From contig BLXT01007928.1 in assembly GCA_019648995.1 (NCBI GenBank), forward strand, positions 1,155,989 through 1,187,619: a stretch of DNA of 31,631 nucleotides. The letters run 5' to 3'. The notes beneath the pieces were generated by a model. That model made no database searches, was not told the origin of the DNA, and saw only the letters and a list, made by a program, of their open reading frames with translations. A program made the translations under genes and the position numbers. Origin of the DNA: Plakobranchus ocellatus. Its lineage: Eukaryota; Mollusca; Gastropoda; Plakobranchidae. Shown here piece by piece: positions 1 through 30,807 of this stretch (position 1 is its first letter; the number at the start of each line of letters is the position of its first letter).

Positions 1-1566
1 AAATTCATATAAACAAAAAAAAAAAAAAAAGTAAATGGGGTGAATAAAATATTTTACAGCACACACAAAAAAAACTATCTTAGAGAAAACCAATGAGAAA
101 GAAAATTTCATATTTTTTTTCACAGGCAATTTCTTATGATTCTATAACGTCTGCTCTTCTATACCAAGTATTTGCAATGATATGACATAAGCTAAATTAC
201 TTTTTTCCCTCTTACAATCTCGTGCAGTTCTTAGCCTCAGAACAATTTGAATGCATTGCATACAACATACTAATTTTTAAATGTTTCAGACAGTATGAAT
301 AAAATGTGGAGCCTTCAAACTATACATTTGATAATACAGGAAAGCTGAAGGAAACAGTCTAAGCAACTTCAATATTCTACAGATAGTGAAAGCAAAAGCT
401 TAATTCAATTTATGGCAGAGAAGGTAACACTTTGAAAAACTTCATGATCCGTAAAAATGTAAAGGAAATTTCAACACAGCACACAGCAATATTGCAAAGT
501 TCACATGAAAATAAATTGTAAGAGTAGATAAATGCCATTTTTTTTTTTTGCAAAACACAAATTACAAAATATGAAAAAAAAAATTGATGAGAGAATAATT
601 CAAATATTTTTAAATTATATTTAAAATCTTGTTCCTAAAAATGGCTCTCCCGTGAGACAAAAATTATATTTTAAGAGGTTTTAACAAATATATTTTTAAA
701 AAGCTCTTTAAAAATTAATGAAAGATTCAAGTTATAATCTCATCCAGCTGACATGTATTTTAATATGTCCATGTAAGTTGAACCTCTATCTCGCAGATTA
801 TTTGGCATGGCTTGAAACATCATCTTGTTATAAACATAAAAGCTTGGCAAAAAATAATAATAACAATAAAGTAATGAAATAATAATAACAAAGTGGCTTC
901 AATAAGAATTGTGATTAGAATTTGACAAATTGCAAACTGACAAAAATTGAACAGTTTGCTCAGATAGCAGCTGGCAGTTTGTTTAAGAAAGAAAACTCAA
1001 GGTATACAATTTAAGTGCAGATACACAGGTTAGAAAAAAAAAAGTAAGCCCCTCTTCCCTTCCCCTCCACATACACCCACACAAAGAGTGAAAAAGCTGG
1101 AGTAAGTCATGTATCATGATAAATTAAGAGAATTACAGAGCTCCAACACGTTTACCTTTGTACTTATCGAGGAACCTAATTTTTTTTGCTTTTACTTTCC
1201 ATAGGCCAACCATAAATGAAGGCCGCAATTCCTATCTTTGTGAAAGGAACAATTATATACTGTTCGATTCTGCAGGCACTGAAACTCTCACCAAAAAGCA
1301 CATTTACCCCAAGAAATCAAAGAGGAAATATACTAAAAATTTTAGGGTTTCACTAAACCCATCTTCATCCTATGCATTCAATAGTTACAGACTCTTCCTA
1401 ATGATTGATGAAGTGACAAACCCGAAAGAGCCCTGTAATAATTATGTGATTGAAAAGTGTTGTAGATTCTGGTGCTGAGCCATATGGGAGAAAAAAAGGA
1501 AAATACCTAGAAACCCTTCACAACAACAAGGAGAAAAAAATGACCCTCTTGTAATGACACACTTAC
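1..1566 (-). other. BCAP31: BCAP31 intron, 5' part (runs off the window)
   Basis: This stretch follows the GTAAGT donor (minus strand, 1561-1566) of the last visible BCAP31 exon. I translated it mentally on both strands and found no segment resembling the rest of BAP31 (the third helix remainder, the coiled coil, or the C-terminal KKxx-like end). Those exons must therefore lie to the left of the window. The stretch is AT-rich with many A/T runs. Its only notable content is an unassigned plus-strand ORF described separately. Confidence 0.6.
1158..1478 (+). other. Orphan 106-codon plus-strand ORF, unrecognised
   Basis: An ATG-to-TGA frame of 106 codons lies inside the BCAP31 intron on the opposite strand. 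From about residue 16 the translation looks less biased than the surrounding AT-rich sequence: it is rich in S, N, K and R and ends in a Cys-rich tail (EKCCRFWC). A splice-acceptor-like pyrimidine stretch ending in AG (about 1190-1204) precedes that better-looking part, so it could be a terminal exon, or a scrap of an old repeat. I recognise no family, and no AATAAA follows closely. It may be chance. Confidence 0.15.
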
Positions 1567-1714
1567 AACCACAAAAATAGAGCAAAGCCAGCAATGTACA
1601 TATTCCTCTGAGCTCGGAAGAGCTTCATGTGAATTGCCGTCTCTGCCTCAGGATACCGCCTGAGCTCTTCATTATCCACTGGACCAGAATATTTCCACAC
1701 CTCTCGCACAGAGT
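1567..1714 (-). CDS. BCAP31: BCAP31 alternative exon A (downstream copy)
   Basis: This 148-nt exon has acceptor CCACAG (1720-1715) and donor GTAAGT (1566-1561). It enters with two bases completing a G|AC Asp codon and leaves two bases of the next codon (TT). It encodes DSVREVWKYSG, then an acidic loop with NEELRRYPEAET, then HMKLFRAQRNMYIAGFALFLW. By BAP31 topology the first part is ER-lumenal and the end is the start of helix 3. It is the 3' member of a tandem pair and has the better pyrimidine tract of the two. Confidence 0.92.
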
Positions 1715-4700
1715 CTGTGGAGATTCAGATTAGGAAGAATAATATAAAGCTAAATTGCACAGGGTGAGAGGAGAGATTAAAGGATAACTAGGTATAAGAA
1801 GCATGCCGCCTACAAAAGGCCTTGTTTTGTAATGAAGCAGAAGGCACTTGGCATACTCACATCCACAAGAAGAGGGCCATGCCTGATATGTACATATTAC
1901 GTTGAGCTCTGAACAATTTCATATGTTGCATTGCGTCAGCATGAATCGAACTTTTGGCATCTTCCACAGCACTTTGAGAGGAGTATTTCCTCACTTCCCG
2001 AATGGACTCTGGTCAATCATTGTGAGGACACACATGCATCGTGTAAGCCAGCACACAACATTGTCTTTCAAAACATTTTTTTACTCTTACAAGTTTATTT
2101 AAAAGCCAGTATAATGCTTAGCAATCAAGCCCATGAGATCAAACATTAACTACTTTTCTTTTTTGAGGACAGCAAAACCTGAAAGCAATAGGCAAAATTC
2201 TTTGCTGAGATAAAAGTCATTGAAAGGTCGAGGGGAAAAAATATCACTGAAACATAGAGCTTTAAAGTGCCGGTGAGGCAGATAATTAGCTAAAGCATAA
2301 GTCTCTTATCTTTACAAACAAAATTGTCTATGTCTTTTATTCGAAGAGAACTGTCAAACCTGCTAAAATATTTAAGAAAAATGAGAGAAATAAAAAAAAA
2401 AAATTAAAAACATAAATATAACATTACATACTCCTAGCTTTCAAAGCCACTCCCTTTTCAGAAAAGTGTGTAGTTTTTTTAAGCATATGCAACTGAATCA
2501 TTGCTCTACAATGCTGTTGGTATTACTATCTAGATTTGACAATAAAGACGCACACTAGATGACCAACTGCTTCTTTTCAACCAGCAAATCAAATTACCTG
2601 TATTTAAATAATTGCACTAAAACAAAATTATACTCTCCTTCCAACTAATTCTTTCTTAAACCCAAAATTATATTTTCTTGTACAAGTTCTTTCAGTGAAA
2701 TATACTCCCAACTTGACATACCCTATTTCTTTTTTTCAATTTTCCTTTCAAAGCTAATTATAAAAATAATAATTTATATTGGTAAATAATAAACTCATTC
2801 ATTACACAGCACAAATGATGTATAAGTTTCACTTGAGGATATAATAAATCAATGACCACAGATTACTTTGAAACTTGATTAAAATAAATTCTGCACTCAA
2901 AATTTCCTTGTAAGAGAAAATTTATTTGCCATTAAAATTCCGACTTACCAAGAAATAAAAGCACAAGAATGGCAATGAAGATGTTGAAATAAATGTAGGA
3001 ATAACTGGAAATGAGTGAGGCCAGACGAGAACGAAAAAGCTTCTGCCATCTGAAATTTAGAAAAGAATTTATTTTTTTTGTAACTGAATTTACGATAGAA
3101 AATTATAACATCAATGTGAGACAAATAGATTTTTTTTCACCATCATTTGAACATAATATTTAATTATTATCAATTTCAGGCCTCAGTGTTCAATTTAAAT
3201 CAGGATGAGATGAAACACTCATGTCATCCAATGAAACACCCAATAACAACCAGGCATACACACTACAACAATACAAAACAACAATAACAAATGCACAAGC
3301 TTACATGTTAGCAGTTTCATTCTATGAGCATCAAATCTCAGTCTTGAGAGATCTGTCTATAAAATCAGAAACTGCCCAAAATTCAATGTACGACAACAGC
3401 AGCATCACAGGGTAGAGGCTGCCTGCCCTGTGACAATATCAACTGTCGCATTGGGTGTCACAAAGCTGAACATGAGTATTCACAACTCTCAGACCTTTTA
3501 CCATTCATCACGGACCTGTCAAGGTTTGTTTTCCAACAGTAAAAGCTTCATAATTTTTTTTCAGAATAATGTCCAGAACATCTCAAACTTCAGCAATGTA
3601 CAACTGAAAATTATAAAAATTAAGTAGGGAAATGATTTTTTAAAAAGTTTCAGGAAAAGGGAGCACAAAGAAAAATTTTGTTCTTAGATGTTGATAAAGT
3701 GTAGCTTAATAAAATGATGAATTCTTATAAATAAGCTTAAGCAGGATGCAACATATCACACAATCTTTCATAAAAAAATCTTAGTTCCAAAATAAATCTC
3801 TAAGCAATATTGAAAAATAACAGGACAAAAAAAAAGTCAAAAATTTTCCCTTAAAAGGAAAAGATAAATGAGGCACATATTGAGTTTTGATCAAGATATA
3901 TAAATTATAATTTAAATTCTTCAAAAGAAAAAACATTATCCTAGGTCTCCATATATGATCAGTCAGGCTGAAGGTTGTATTTTTATAATAGAGCTTGCCT
4001 GCAGAGGGAGTTAAAGGGCTGGATATAAAATCCATTTTAAAAACACACAATAGATGTAATAAAAAACTGTCTCTTTAGTCTAACAAAGTCCTTTTCATGA
4101 AACAAATTCTGATGTGCCAAATCCTGTCACATGCTCATTGATCTTTTTTTCAAAGGATTTTATGGCTTCATATGGGAACATGGGATTGGGAAAAGGGATA
4201 AGTAAATGTTATTTTTAGCTGTGCCCTTTCTATCTGTACTGGTCCATGAGCTTGAGAAAATCCCACTTGGTGGCAATATCCTTATTTCCCTACAGGAAAA
4301 CTAGTTTGAAGAAAGCTTCAATGATAGCTGAAGTTATATGTTACATGTGATGTTTGAGCTGTTTGTGAAGTTGAATGGTTAAAGCAAAAGAAGAAAAAAA
4401 AGTATGCCCCATAAGTGACTGATAGTTACACAACAACTGAGGCTTAGATCAAATGAAACTGAATACAAGGTTATACCTACAGTAGGCAGCACACAAAGCA
4501 ACATTTACACAAACACTCCCCTTTCCTGGCCTTCTATAACTCATGAATGATATGAACAAGAAATTATATTCCTGGTGCTCGACCTAGGAGATAATAATAA
4601 ACTGAGGAAAATGTCTAGATCCTTGCAGCAGGTCTTCACTGAGGACAAGTTTTGCCTGCATTAATCCTGCTGCTTGTAGGCATACTTACAATAAAATATA

Positions 4701-5125
4701 GAGGAATAAAAAAGCAGGATATAGCAAGGGGCCCTGCTCCACCTGAAGCCACTAAAAATGTCTAAGTAATCTGGGACAAGTATGCAGGGCGACTTGTGCT
4801 GATTTACATATCCATGAGGCAATGTTTCTGCTCACCACAGAAACAATATGTGTTAAAAAAAAACTGACTTTCAAAATTATAATCATAGCAAAAACATTCC
4901 TTAGTGACACATTGATATATAGTGAAGATCTTGTACTTTTAATGGTAAAATATAGTACTGAGTGAGAAAAAAAAATGGAAAGAAAAAGAAGTTTGTACAA
5001 ACGTTTTGGGAGAGATGAAGGGCAGCAAAAGAACTGAAATGAGAGCCACCTCTGTGTAGAGAGTTCCTGCCACAAATAACCACTGCAATGTCATTTTGAC
5101 TGCTGGTCAAACTTGATCGTACAAT
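1567..5125 (-). CDS. BCAP31: B-cell receptor-associated protein 31/29 homologue, 5' part
   Basis: BAP31/BAP29 proteins are three-pass ER membrane proteins that act as cargo receptors and chaperones for membrane-protein export and ER-associated degradation. Four coding exons are visible on the minus strand: 5094-5003, 3049-2949, then either 2008-1861 or 1714-1567. The joined translation starts MTLQW (the same opening as vertebrate BAP29). Helix 1 spans about residues 5-27, followed by a short basic cytosolic loop with WQKLFRSR (32-39). Helix 2 spans about 46-64, then a lumenal loop from 65, and the family signature HMKLFRAQRNMYI (93-105) enters helix 3. The C-terminal coiled coil and ER-retrieval tail are not in the window. 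Introns are about 1.95 kb, 940 bp and 146 bp. Vertebrates have two paralogues, BCAP31 and BCAP29; this gene resembles both, so the symbol denotes the family. The tandem alternative exons are the unusual feature. Confidence 0.9.
1861..2008 (-). CDS. BCAP31: BCAP31 alternative exon B (upstream copy)
   Basis: This 148-nt exon has acceptor CAG (minus strand 2011-2009, sequence GACCAG) and donor GTGAGT (1860-1855). It has the same entry and exit phase as exon A, with G|AG giving Glu. It encodes ESIREVRKYSSQS, a loop with EDAKSSIHADAMQ, and HMKLFRAQRNMYISGMALFLW. Its pyrimidine tract is poor, which fits regulated use. Over the 48 complete codons I count 28 residues identical to exon A. The differences concentrate in the lumenal loop; the helix-3 entry is nearly unchanged. 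There is no internal stop or frame break. Confidence 0.92.
2949..3049 (-). CDS. BCAP31: BCAP31 coding exon 2
   Basis: This 101-nt exon lies between acceptor TTTCAG (revcomp of 3050-3055) and donor GTAAGT (2948-2943). It completes codon 31 and encodes WQKLFRSRLASLISS followed by a hydrophobic helix ending in LVLLFL, then gives one base (G) to the next codon. It matches the cytosolic loop and helix 2 of BAP31. Its exit phase fits both alternative exons equally well. Confidence 0.92.
3050..5002 (-). other. BCAP31: BCAP31 intron 1
   Basis: This 1953-bp intron is AT-rich on both strands. An A/C-rich low-complexity patch lies near 3230-3300. Several short ORFs here have composition typical of chance. 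I see no transposon protein remnant and no extra exon. Confidence 0.6.
5003..5094 (-). CDS. BCAP31: BCAP31 coding exon 1 with start codon
   Basis: The ATG at 5094-5092 opens MTLQWLFVAGTLYTEVA, followed by a hydrophobic stretch ending PFISPK, which is the N-terminal lumenal stub and helix 1 of BAP31/29. The exon ends with two bases (AC) before a weaker GTTTGT donor (5002-4997). It also carries 31 nt of 5' UTR and begins at 5125, after an acceptor TTTTGCAG, so at least one noncoding exon lies upstream. Codon 31 is ACA (Thr) where mammals have Arg. The start matches the family start exactly. Confidence 0.9.
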
Positions 5126-6161
5126 CTGCAAAATAGCACAGCAAGTTACTTTTAAACAGTGAGAACAAAACAAAACAAAACAATGAATTAAAAAAAAAGT
5201 ACAAAACCACTGCACATCTTAACGACATGGCCTACCCAAGAAAATCAGTTGCAATCTCAATCAGCAAAGCAGGATATGAAGGCCATTTAGGTCAGATTGA
5301 TAAGTGGATTGGAAATATATACTTATTGTAATTGTAAATTCAAAGAAATGGCAAGGAAAATCATAAATGAAAAAAAACAATTAAAAACAAAAAAAAAACA
5401 AAAAACAGACACAGAAATTGATGCCCTCCGAATTTTTTTGTATCATGCAACAGATGGATCTAAATCCATCTAGAACTTCTGAATCTGAAGGCAAATGCAA
5501 CTCAATCACAATAAGCAAAAGAAGTTTTAAAAATATTCCTAGATCCATAATAATTGGGTGCAGAAATGATAGTGAGATAAGGCTACTGCATGACATGAAT
5601 TAGAAAAATATTTCGAAATGGACAAGGGATTAAAACTAATCAAAGTGATTTCTGGTTGACATAGAGCTGGAAAATACAATCCTACTAACTGATACTATGT
5701 ACAAGAATAAGTCACTTTATCACAATTTGTTTCTTTTTTGTCTAAAATTCTTGATAAAAATAATAAAATAAATAAAATATCACTTACTACACCACAAGCT
5801 CTTAAAAAAATTTGAAAAAACGCAAGACAGCATCAAGCAATTGATTCATAATTTCCCAAATACATTACATAGGTGTCCAATTATCAAACGCAGCTAAAGC
5901 TGCCAACAAACAATGCCTGTTGTACTGTCTTTAAAGCTGCTACGGTGATAATTACAGTATTATTTTACATCTAAAGCTATTTAGCACATAAAGATAAATA
6001 AAAAAAATTTGTAACCAGTTTTTTAATAATATAAAGGGTAGTAATTTCTTTCTCTTCACAGTAATAGAATCTTAGAATGTAATAATAGTGATGACAGGAA
6101 GACGTAATGAATTGGAGATAACACTAACAGACAGGTAAATATTTTCTTTCATTCACATCCA

Positions 6162-6290
6162 TCTAGATCTAGAACCTATGCTACCGGCGAAAAGGAGATG
6201 TATCGGAGCTAGATCTAGTAGCTTACATAGATAGTGCAAGATCTCCGGTAGGCCTAAATAGATATAAATTTAGATATATAGATCTATATA
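6162..6290. repeat. Cluster of AGATCT-centred palindromes and an imperfect inverted repeat
   Basis: Three perfect palindromes share an AGATCT core: TCTAGATCTAGA (6162-6173), CTAGATCTAG (6209-6218) and TATATAGATCTATATA (6275-6290). In addition, CTACCGG at 6181-6187 is matched in inverse by CCGGTAG at 6245-6251, and GGAGAT at 6194-6199 by ATCTCC at 6241-6246. Together they form an imperfect hairpin-capable block in the intergenic spacer. It could be a decayed small inverted-repeat element or binding-site cluster. Function is unknown. Confidence 0.5.
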
Positions 6291-7066
6291 ATGTTATTAT
6301 ATCGTTTTATAAATAATTTATCGGCTCCGTAATTTAGCAGGTCTACCTTCGAAATGTGTTGATTGAGATTGCAGAATCACGCTCTTGATCACGTTAGCAG
6401 TTATTGATTTTCTTCAGCCAAAAATGAGATCTGGATGTGAAATAAAATGAGCTAAAGTTTATAACGGTGCGTGAAAAAGATCATCGAGTAAAGCTGTGTT
6501 GAAAGTAAACTAAGTTCAAGTTCAAAGGCAGCCGACAAGCAGGATGACGATTCAATCAATATTGACTCATAATATAAATCTCCTAAGTTGTGAAACAAAA
6601 TTTGTAAACTTCCGGAACAAACGTTAGCCAGTTGACATTTGAAACCGAAGTTATAAGCAAAAGAAAACATTTAAAAGAGATATTTCAAATTTTAATCATA
6701 ACTTCATAAAAATATCCGCAATTCTGATAGAAAGAAAAAAAATTACGACACCATTTGAAACACTGCTCAATACCATCTATTTTGGTGGTATTCCTCAGTC
6801 GCATTTGCTTTTTTTTTTGTTTTTTTTTTAGTGAAAGGGGTTGTGCAGTAATATTAGTATGACTTTCGTATTAGTATTTATAATTCTATTCAATAAAAGC
6901 TTCTAAACTCCTCCCAAAACCACAGACCACGCAATTTAATTTTGCTCTGGTTATTGACAACTTATGCGCTCTATGATATAATTACGAGAAATAAACTACC
7001 AAAACAAATACAAAAGCTTATTTGGCATTTGAGCCTTGAAATCTCAGAGTAAACGAGGTTTAGGCT

Positions 7067-7080
7067 GTTTCCATAGATAC
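7067..7080 (+). promoter_or_regulatory. Candidate RFX X-box upstream of IQCA1
   Basis: GTTTCCATAGATAC has the two-half-site layout of an X-box: a GTTNCC half, an AT spacer, and a purine-rich half ending in AC. It agrees at 11 of 14 positions with GTTGCCATAGCAAC. It ends 78 bp before the IQCA1 start codon, where X-boxes of ciliary genes usually sit. RFX factors activate motile-cilium genes, including dynein regulatory complex subunits. A second, spacer-less resemblance, GTTATTGACAAC, lies at 6950-6961. Motif identity is by eye only. Confidence 0.4.
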
Positions 7081-7158
7081 GTTGTAAGATGGAGTATCGT
7101 GATTTAATTCATGAATAGATTTGAAGGCCTTTATATGTTGTGATTCTATTTCCCAAAC

Positions 7159-27120
<19,962 letters not shown>

Positions 27121-27219
27121 TACTAAAGAAGGCATACGTTTCCACCGCTCTGAGCTGAAATGGCTGAAGTTTTGTATACAGCGTTTTTTCTACTTGTAAT
27201 TTTTTTGTTCTTTACATAC

Positions 27220-27225
27220 AATAAA
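27220..27225 (+). terminator. IQCA1: Polyadenylation signal of IQCA1
   Basis: AATAAA lies 100 bp after the stop codon, predicting cleavage near 27240-27250. Further AATAAA hexamers at about 27571 and 27738 could serve longer 3' UTRs. Confidence 0.7.
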
Positions 27226-27879
27226 GATTCAGAATGGAATTTTATTTTACCAATATTTGATTGAACCTTTAAAGCTAATGTATTGATATATTCAGAGTTC
27301 TTTTATGTATCCAGTTGATTATGAAGTGCTGAATATTTTTAAGATAGATAAGGATATGCTCTCAAAAAAACAGAAAAAAACAATGCACAGTTTATTGTCC
27401 TGTTTAATGTATCAATTTCTGAGGTGATGGTTTGAAAGTTTATAATTAATAATAATCTTTAAGATTAAATTATTAATTTTTATAATGCACTTTTTCCTAC
27501 TGACGTTTGTCAGCAAATATGATTGATTTTAAAGTTTTAAATATTGTTAATGTCATAAGTGCAGTATTGCCAATAAAAGACCTGTGATAAACATAAAAAT
27601 AGATAACAAAAATCTAGTTTTGAAGAAAGTATTGAGAAAAACCAACTGCTAATACTTCTTGGCCTTACTATGAACATTCTTCTGATTAAAATACACCTTG
27701 ACTATCCTAACATACTCGTTGCTTTGTTGGTGTCGTAATAAAATCTGGTGTGGAATTGATAATGATTGCAATTGCTTTGTTTTGTGATATTTTCTTTGGG
27801 TTACATTTTCATTCAGTATTCATTGCATCGTAAACAATCGTTGTGCATGTGTTTGTACCCACATCTAATTTATATAGAC

Positions 27880-27881
<2 letters not shown>

Positions 27882-27970
<89 letters not shown>
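27882..27970. repeat. Compound (CT)n-(TA)n microsatellite
   Basis: About 15 CT units are followed at 27912 by about 29 TA units with one slip (ATTA near 27941-27943). The block passes directly into the purine-rich tract to its right. Confidence 0.97.
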
Positions 27971-28285
27971 GATAGATAAGGGAAGGGATGGAGAGAGACG
28001 GATATACAGAATAGGGATGGAGGGAGAGAGAGTCAAAGGAGGGATAAAGATATACAGAAAAAGAGAAATAATGGAGAGCGATAGAGTCCCGTGAATATAG
28101 AAAGACAGACAGATAGCTACTGACAAACAGACTGGCAAGAGATAAAGAGGTAGCCAGAGACAGTGGATATACAGAGAAAGAGATAGAACAAGAGAGGCAG
28201 AGTAGTATAGAGATATACAGGAAGAGAGAGGGATTGGGGAGAGAAGAAAAGAGAGAGACAAACAGAGAAAGTGGAGGGATTGAGA
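27971..28285 (+). repeat. Degenerate purine-rich (GA/GATA) tract
   Basis: About 300 bp dominated by GAGA, GATA and AGAGAG with recurring GATATACAGA-like words (for example near 28002, 28050, 28167 and 28213). It looks like a decayed simple-repeat expansion adjoining the CT-TA microsatellite. The 116-codon minus-strand ORF over it is a composition artefact. Confidence 0.85.
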
Positions 28286-30019
28286 GTTTTCTCAGCCGCT
28301 TAGATTAGTGTCATGAGAAATCAACGACTTCGAATGAAAAACACAATTGCGGTTAGAATGTCCTTGCCTTTTATTTGGAGCAGAGAACGATCGGAAAGGA
28401 GGCCTGGCTTTTTATAAAAAATACATAACTATAAAGATTGATTTCGAATGTATAAATAGTTCAACAGTTTTTCATCGTCTTCTATAAACTTATTCTACAA
28501 AATATACTTCGTACCATTCTACAGATGAAGAAAATGAACTTATTTAGGCTAAAAAAGAAAGAAAATTACCGTATAGAATTCTATTTTGACAGACTATTTA
28601 GACGAAAGTCCAAAGTTTCCTCGGCTGTGTTTCAAATTTTAGGATGTCACACATATTTAGCCCAAAAGTACTTTTTTTTATCATTACTAAAGATAACAGA
28701 AGAAATTGGAAACGATCAATTCATAATTAATTGCCTCTGAGATTTGCCCATTATCATAAAACACTTCCTTTTTGTTCAATCTTATTTGGCCATACATAAC
28801 TTGCTAGGAGGGGAGAGAAGTCTGAGATCTTCTGAATAAAGTAAGGGCTCTTTCTGATCAAAACGAAAGCTTTTCTGTTCAAGCCTCAAGTAGAGAATTT
28901 TTTTTTTAAACTGATAACTTTTATCATAGAGAAAAATGTAGATCTGATAAAGCTTTAAAACATATAAATTCATGTAGGTGTTTAATACCCACATGTAGAA
29001 TTAGAATATTGGATTTGGGTTCTAATGATTTTTACGGGGACATTAGTACTTTTTTTTTTTTTTTAATGAAATATTACCGCTACATTCTGTCTGGTGATTA
29101 ATAATATATTGTGACTTCTTTTTGGGGCCACGATCCAATATATTTTTGACTTTTGACAAGGCGTAGAGCTGTGATTACAATGAGATACTGGAACGAAAGA
29201 AGAACATGTTCCACAAGTTTGGGTGTATATTATCTTGGGCTAAGGGTCTTGTCAACCAAGCTATTATTATTAAGCCCTCCCATCACAAGGCAAGAGCTTT
29301 GATCCCAGTGTGAACTAGTTTCTTATTGAAAGCCACAGTTGAAGCAATTTTGTAAGCATAAGTGTGTAAAATCGTGATGATCAAGAATCAGCTATTATTA
29401 ATTTGTAGGTAATTGACCCTAGATGCAGACTAAACACATAGATAGATATCTACATTACGAGTTAGGCGACCTTGATGTTTGTATAATATGTTCATCTACA
29501 TGGTTGTGGACTGTACCTGTAGGCCAATAAAACATTTATAGATTATTTCCAGCAACCTATTTTCATTATAACCTTTTAAACGTTAACGCTATCTCGTGGC
29601 TCGCCTTTAAATATTATCTTTCCAGTATAAGATACGGTACTTTCGGAACCCAGGGGGAATGTCAGATTGTGGTCAGTGAGAGCGGCGCATTTTTCTCTTA
29701 CGCATGAAACCGCCCTGACTATCGTCTCGCCTCTATCTTGTGGTTTATTTCCTTCCGGATCAGCTTTCCTCCCTGTTGACTTAAGAGATGGAACTGCACT
29801 CGGAGATTACCAAATAGAGTACCTGACTACCTCAGAATTTCCGCTCATGTAGCTGTCTGTGTCTAGACTCAAGAGACTGATATCAAATGGTACGGCTTGA
29901 TAATTCAAAACCATACAAGTCCTAAGTAATCGCGGCGTTAATTCAACAGATTAGTAATGGGAGTAAGAGTCAAGTAATGCAATCAATAAGTATGAGGGCA
30001 AGATTGAAACAAAGAGACG

Positions 30020-30064
<45 letters not shown>
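30020..30064 (+). repeat. (GA)n microsatellite
   Basis: About 21-22 uninterrupted GA units in the region downstream of IQCA1. It generates Ser/Leu-rich minus-strand ORFs without meaning. Confidence 0.97.
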
Positions 30065-30067
<3 letters not shown>

Positions 30068-30807
30068 TAGGGAGGAAGGAAAGAAAATGAGTTGGTGATG
30101 ATGAGAAGGACAGAACAATGAATCTTGATGATCTTATCATGCTTACGATAATGATGGTGGTAATTGAAGTGACAAAGAAAATAAGGGAATATTTTGAAAA
30201 CAGGAAAGAGAAAAAGGAGAGGGGTGGGAATAAGGTGAGTTTGGACAGGTGAAACGAAAACAGAAACATTGATGCACAGATATTGTAAAAGGATCAAAAC
30301 TAGAAACAGACACAGGAATTTAAAGTCAAATTAAACCCCGAACAAGACACAGTCAGTTAGCCTACTGCAAGATGGCATAGTATATTATTTAGGGCTGCAC
30401 ATTGTAAGGAATCAACCTTTAAATTAAGCCCTATATTTTTGGAAAGAGTGATAGGAGCCATCAAAAGTGCACAAGTTTGAAAGATAATTTTTTAAAAATC
30501 GTTGCTAATTGGTTTTAAAAAACCGCAGTAGGAAATAAATGAACGTGTGAGCGAGGTTTGAGTTTGTCACAATAAATATTAGAGCATAAAACGGGCAGAT
30601 AATAATGGCAATGAAAAAAATCATAAAAATATTCCCAAAATAATGAAATTGTGACATATTCTCATCCTACTCGTCCAATGCAAAATAAGCAACTCCACCA
30701 TTGAAGTGAGTTTTGTAACTTATCAAAGAATGATCCATTTAAACCTTGCAGATCTCTAGCCTAAGAACCCCCAACGGGCTGGTCACATGACCAATCCGCG
30801 CTCCACA

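Larger units (their letters stand above)
5126..7158. other. Divergent spacer between BCAP31 and IQCA1
   Basis: This two-kilobase interval separates the two head-to-head genes. It must contain the upstream noncoding exon(s) and promoter of BCAP31 (a splice acceptor at 5128-5126 shows the 5' UTR continues) and the promoter and 5' UTR of IQCA1. I could not place either transcription start or a TATA box. The part around 6160-6310 has more CpG and several palindromes. No protein-coding segment was recognised. Confidence 0.6.

Noticed and set aside
4752-5215. Minus-strand ORFs of 104 and 107 codons over BCAP31 exon 1
   Set aside because: Wrong frames. The real coding exon is the 92-nt 5094-5003 segment, which matches the BAP31 N terminus and is spliced.
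29215-29345. tRNA-like or SINE-like stretch with B-box-like GCTTTGATCCCAGTG
   Set aside because: No matching A box at the right distance and no tRNA cloverleaf pairing that I could find.
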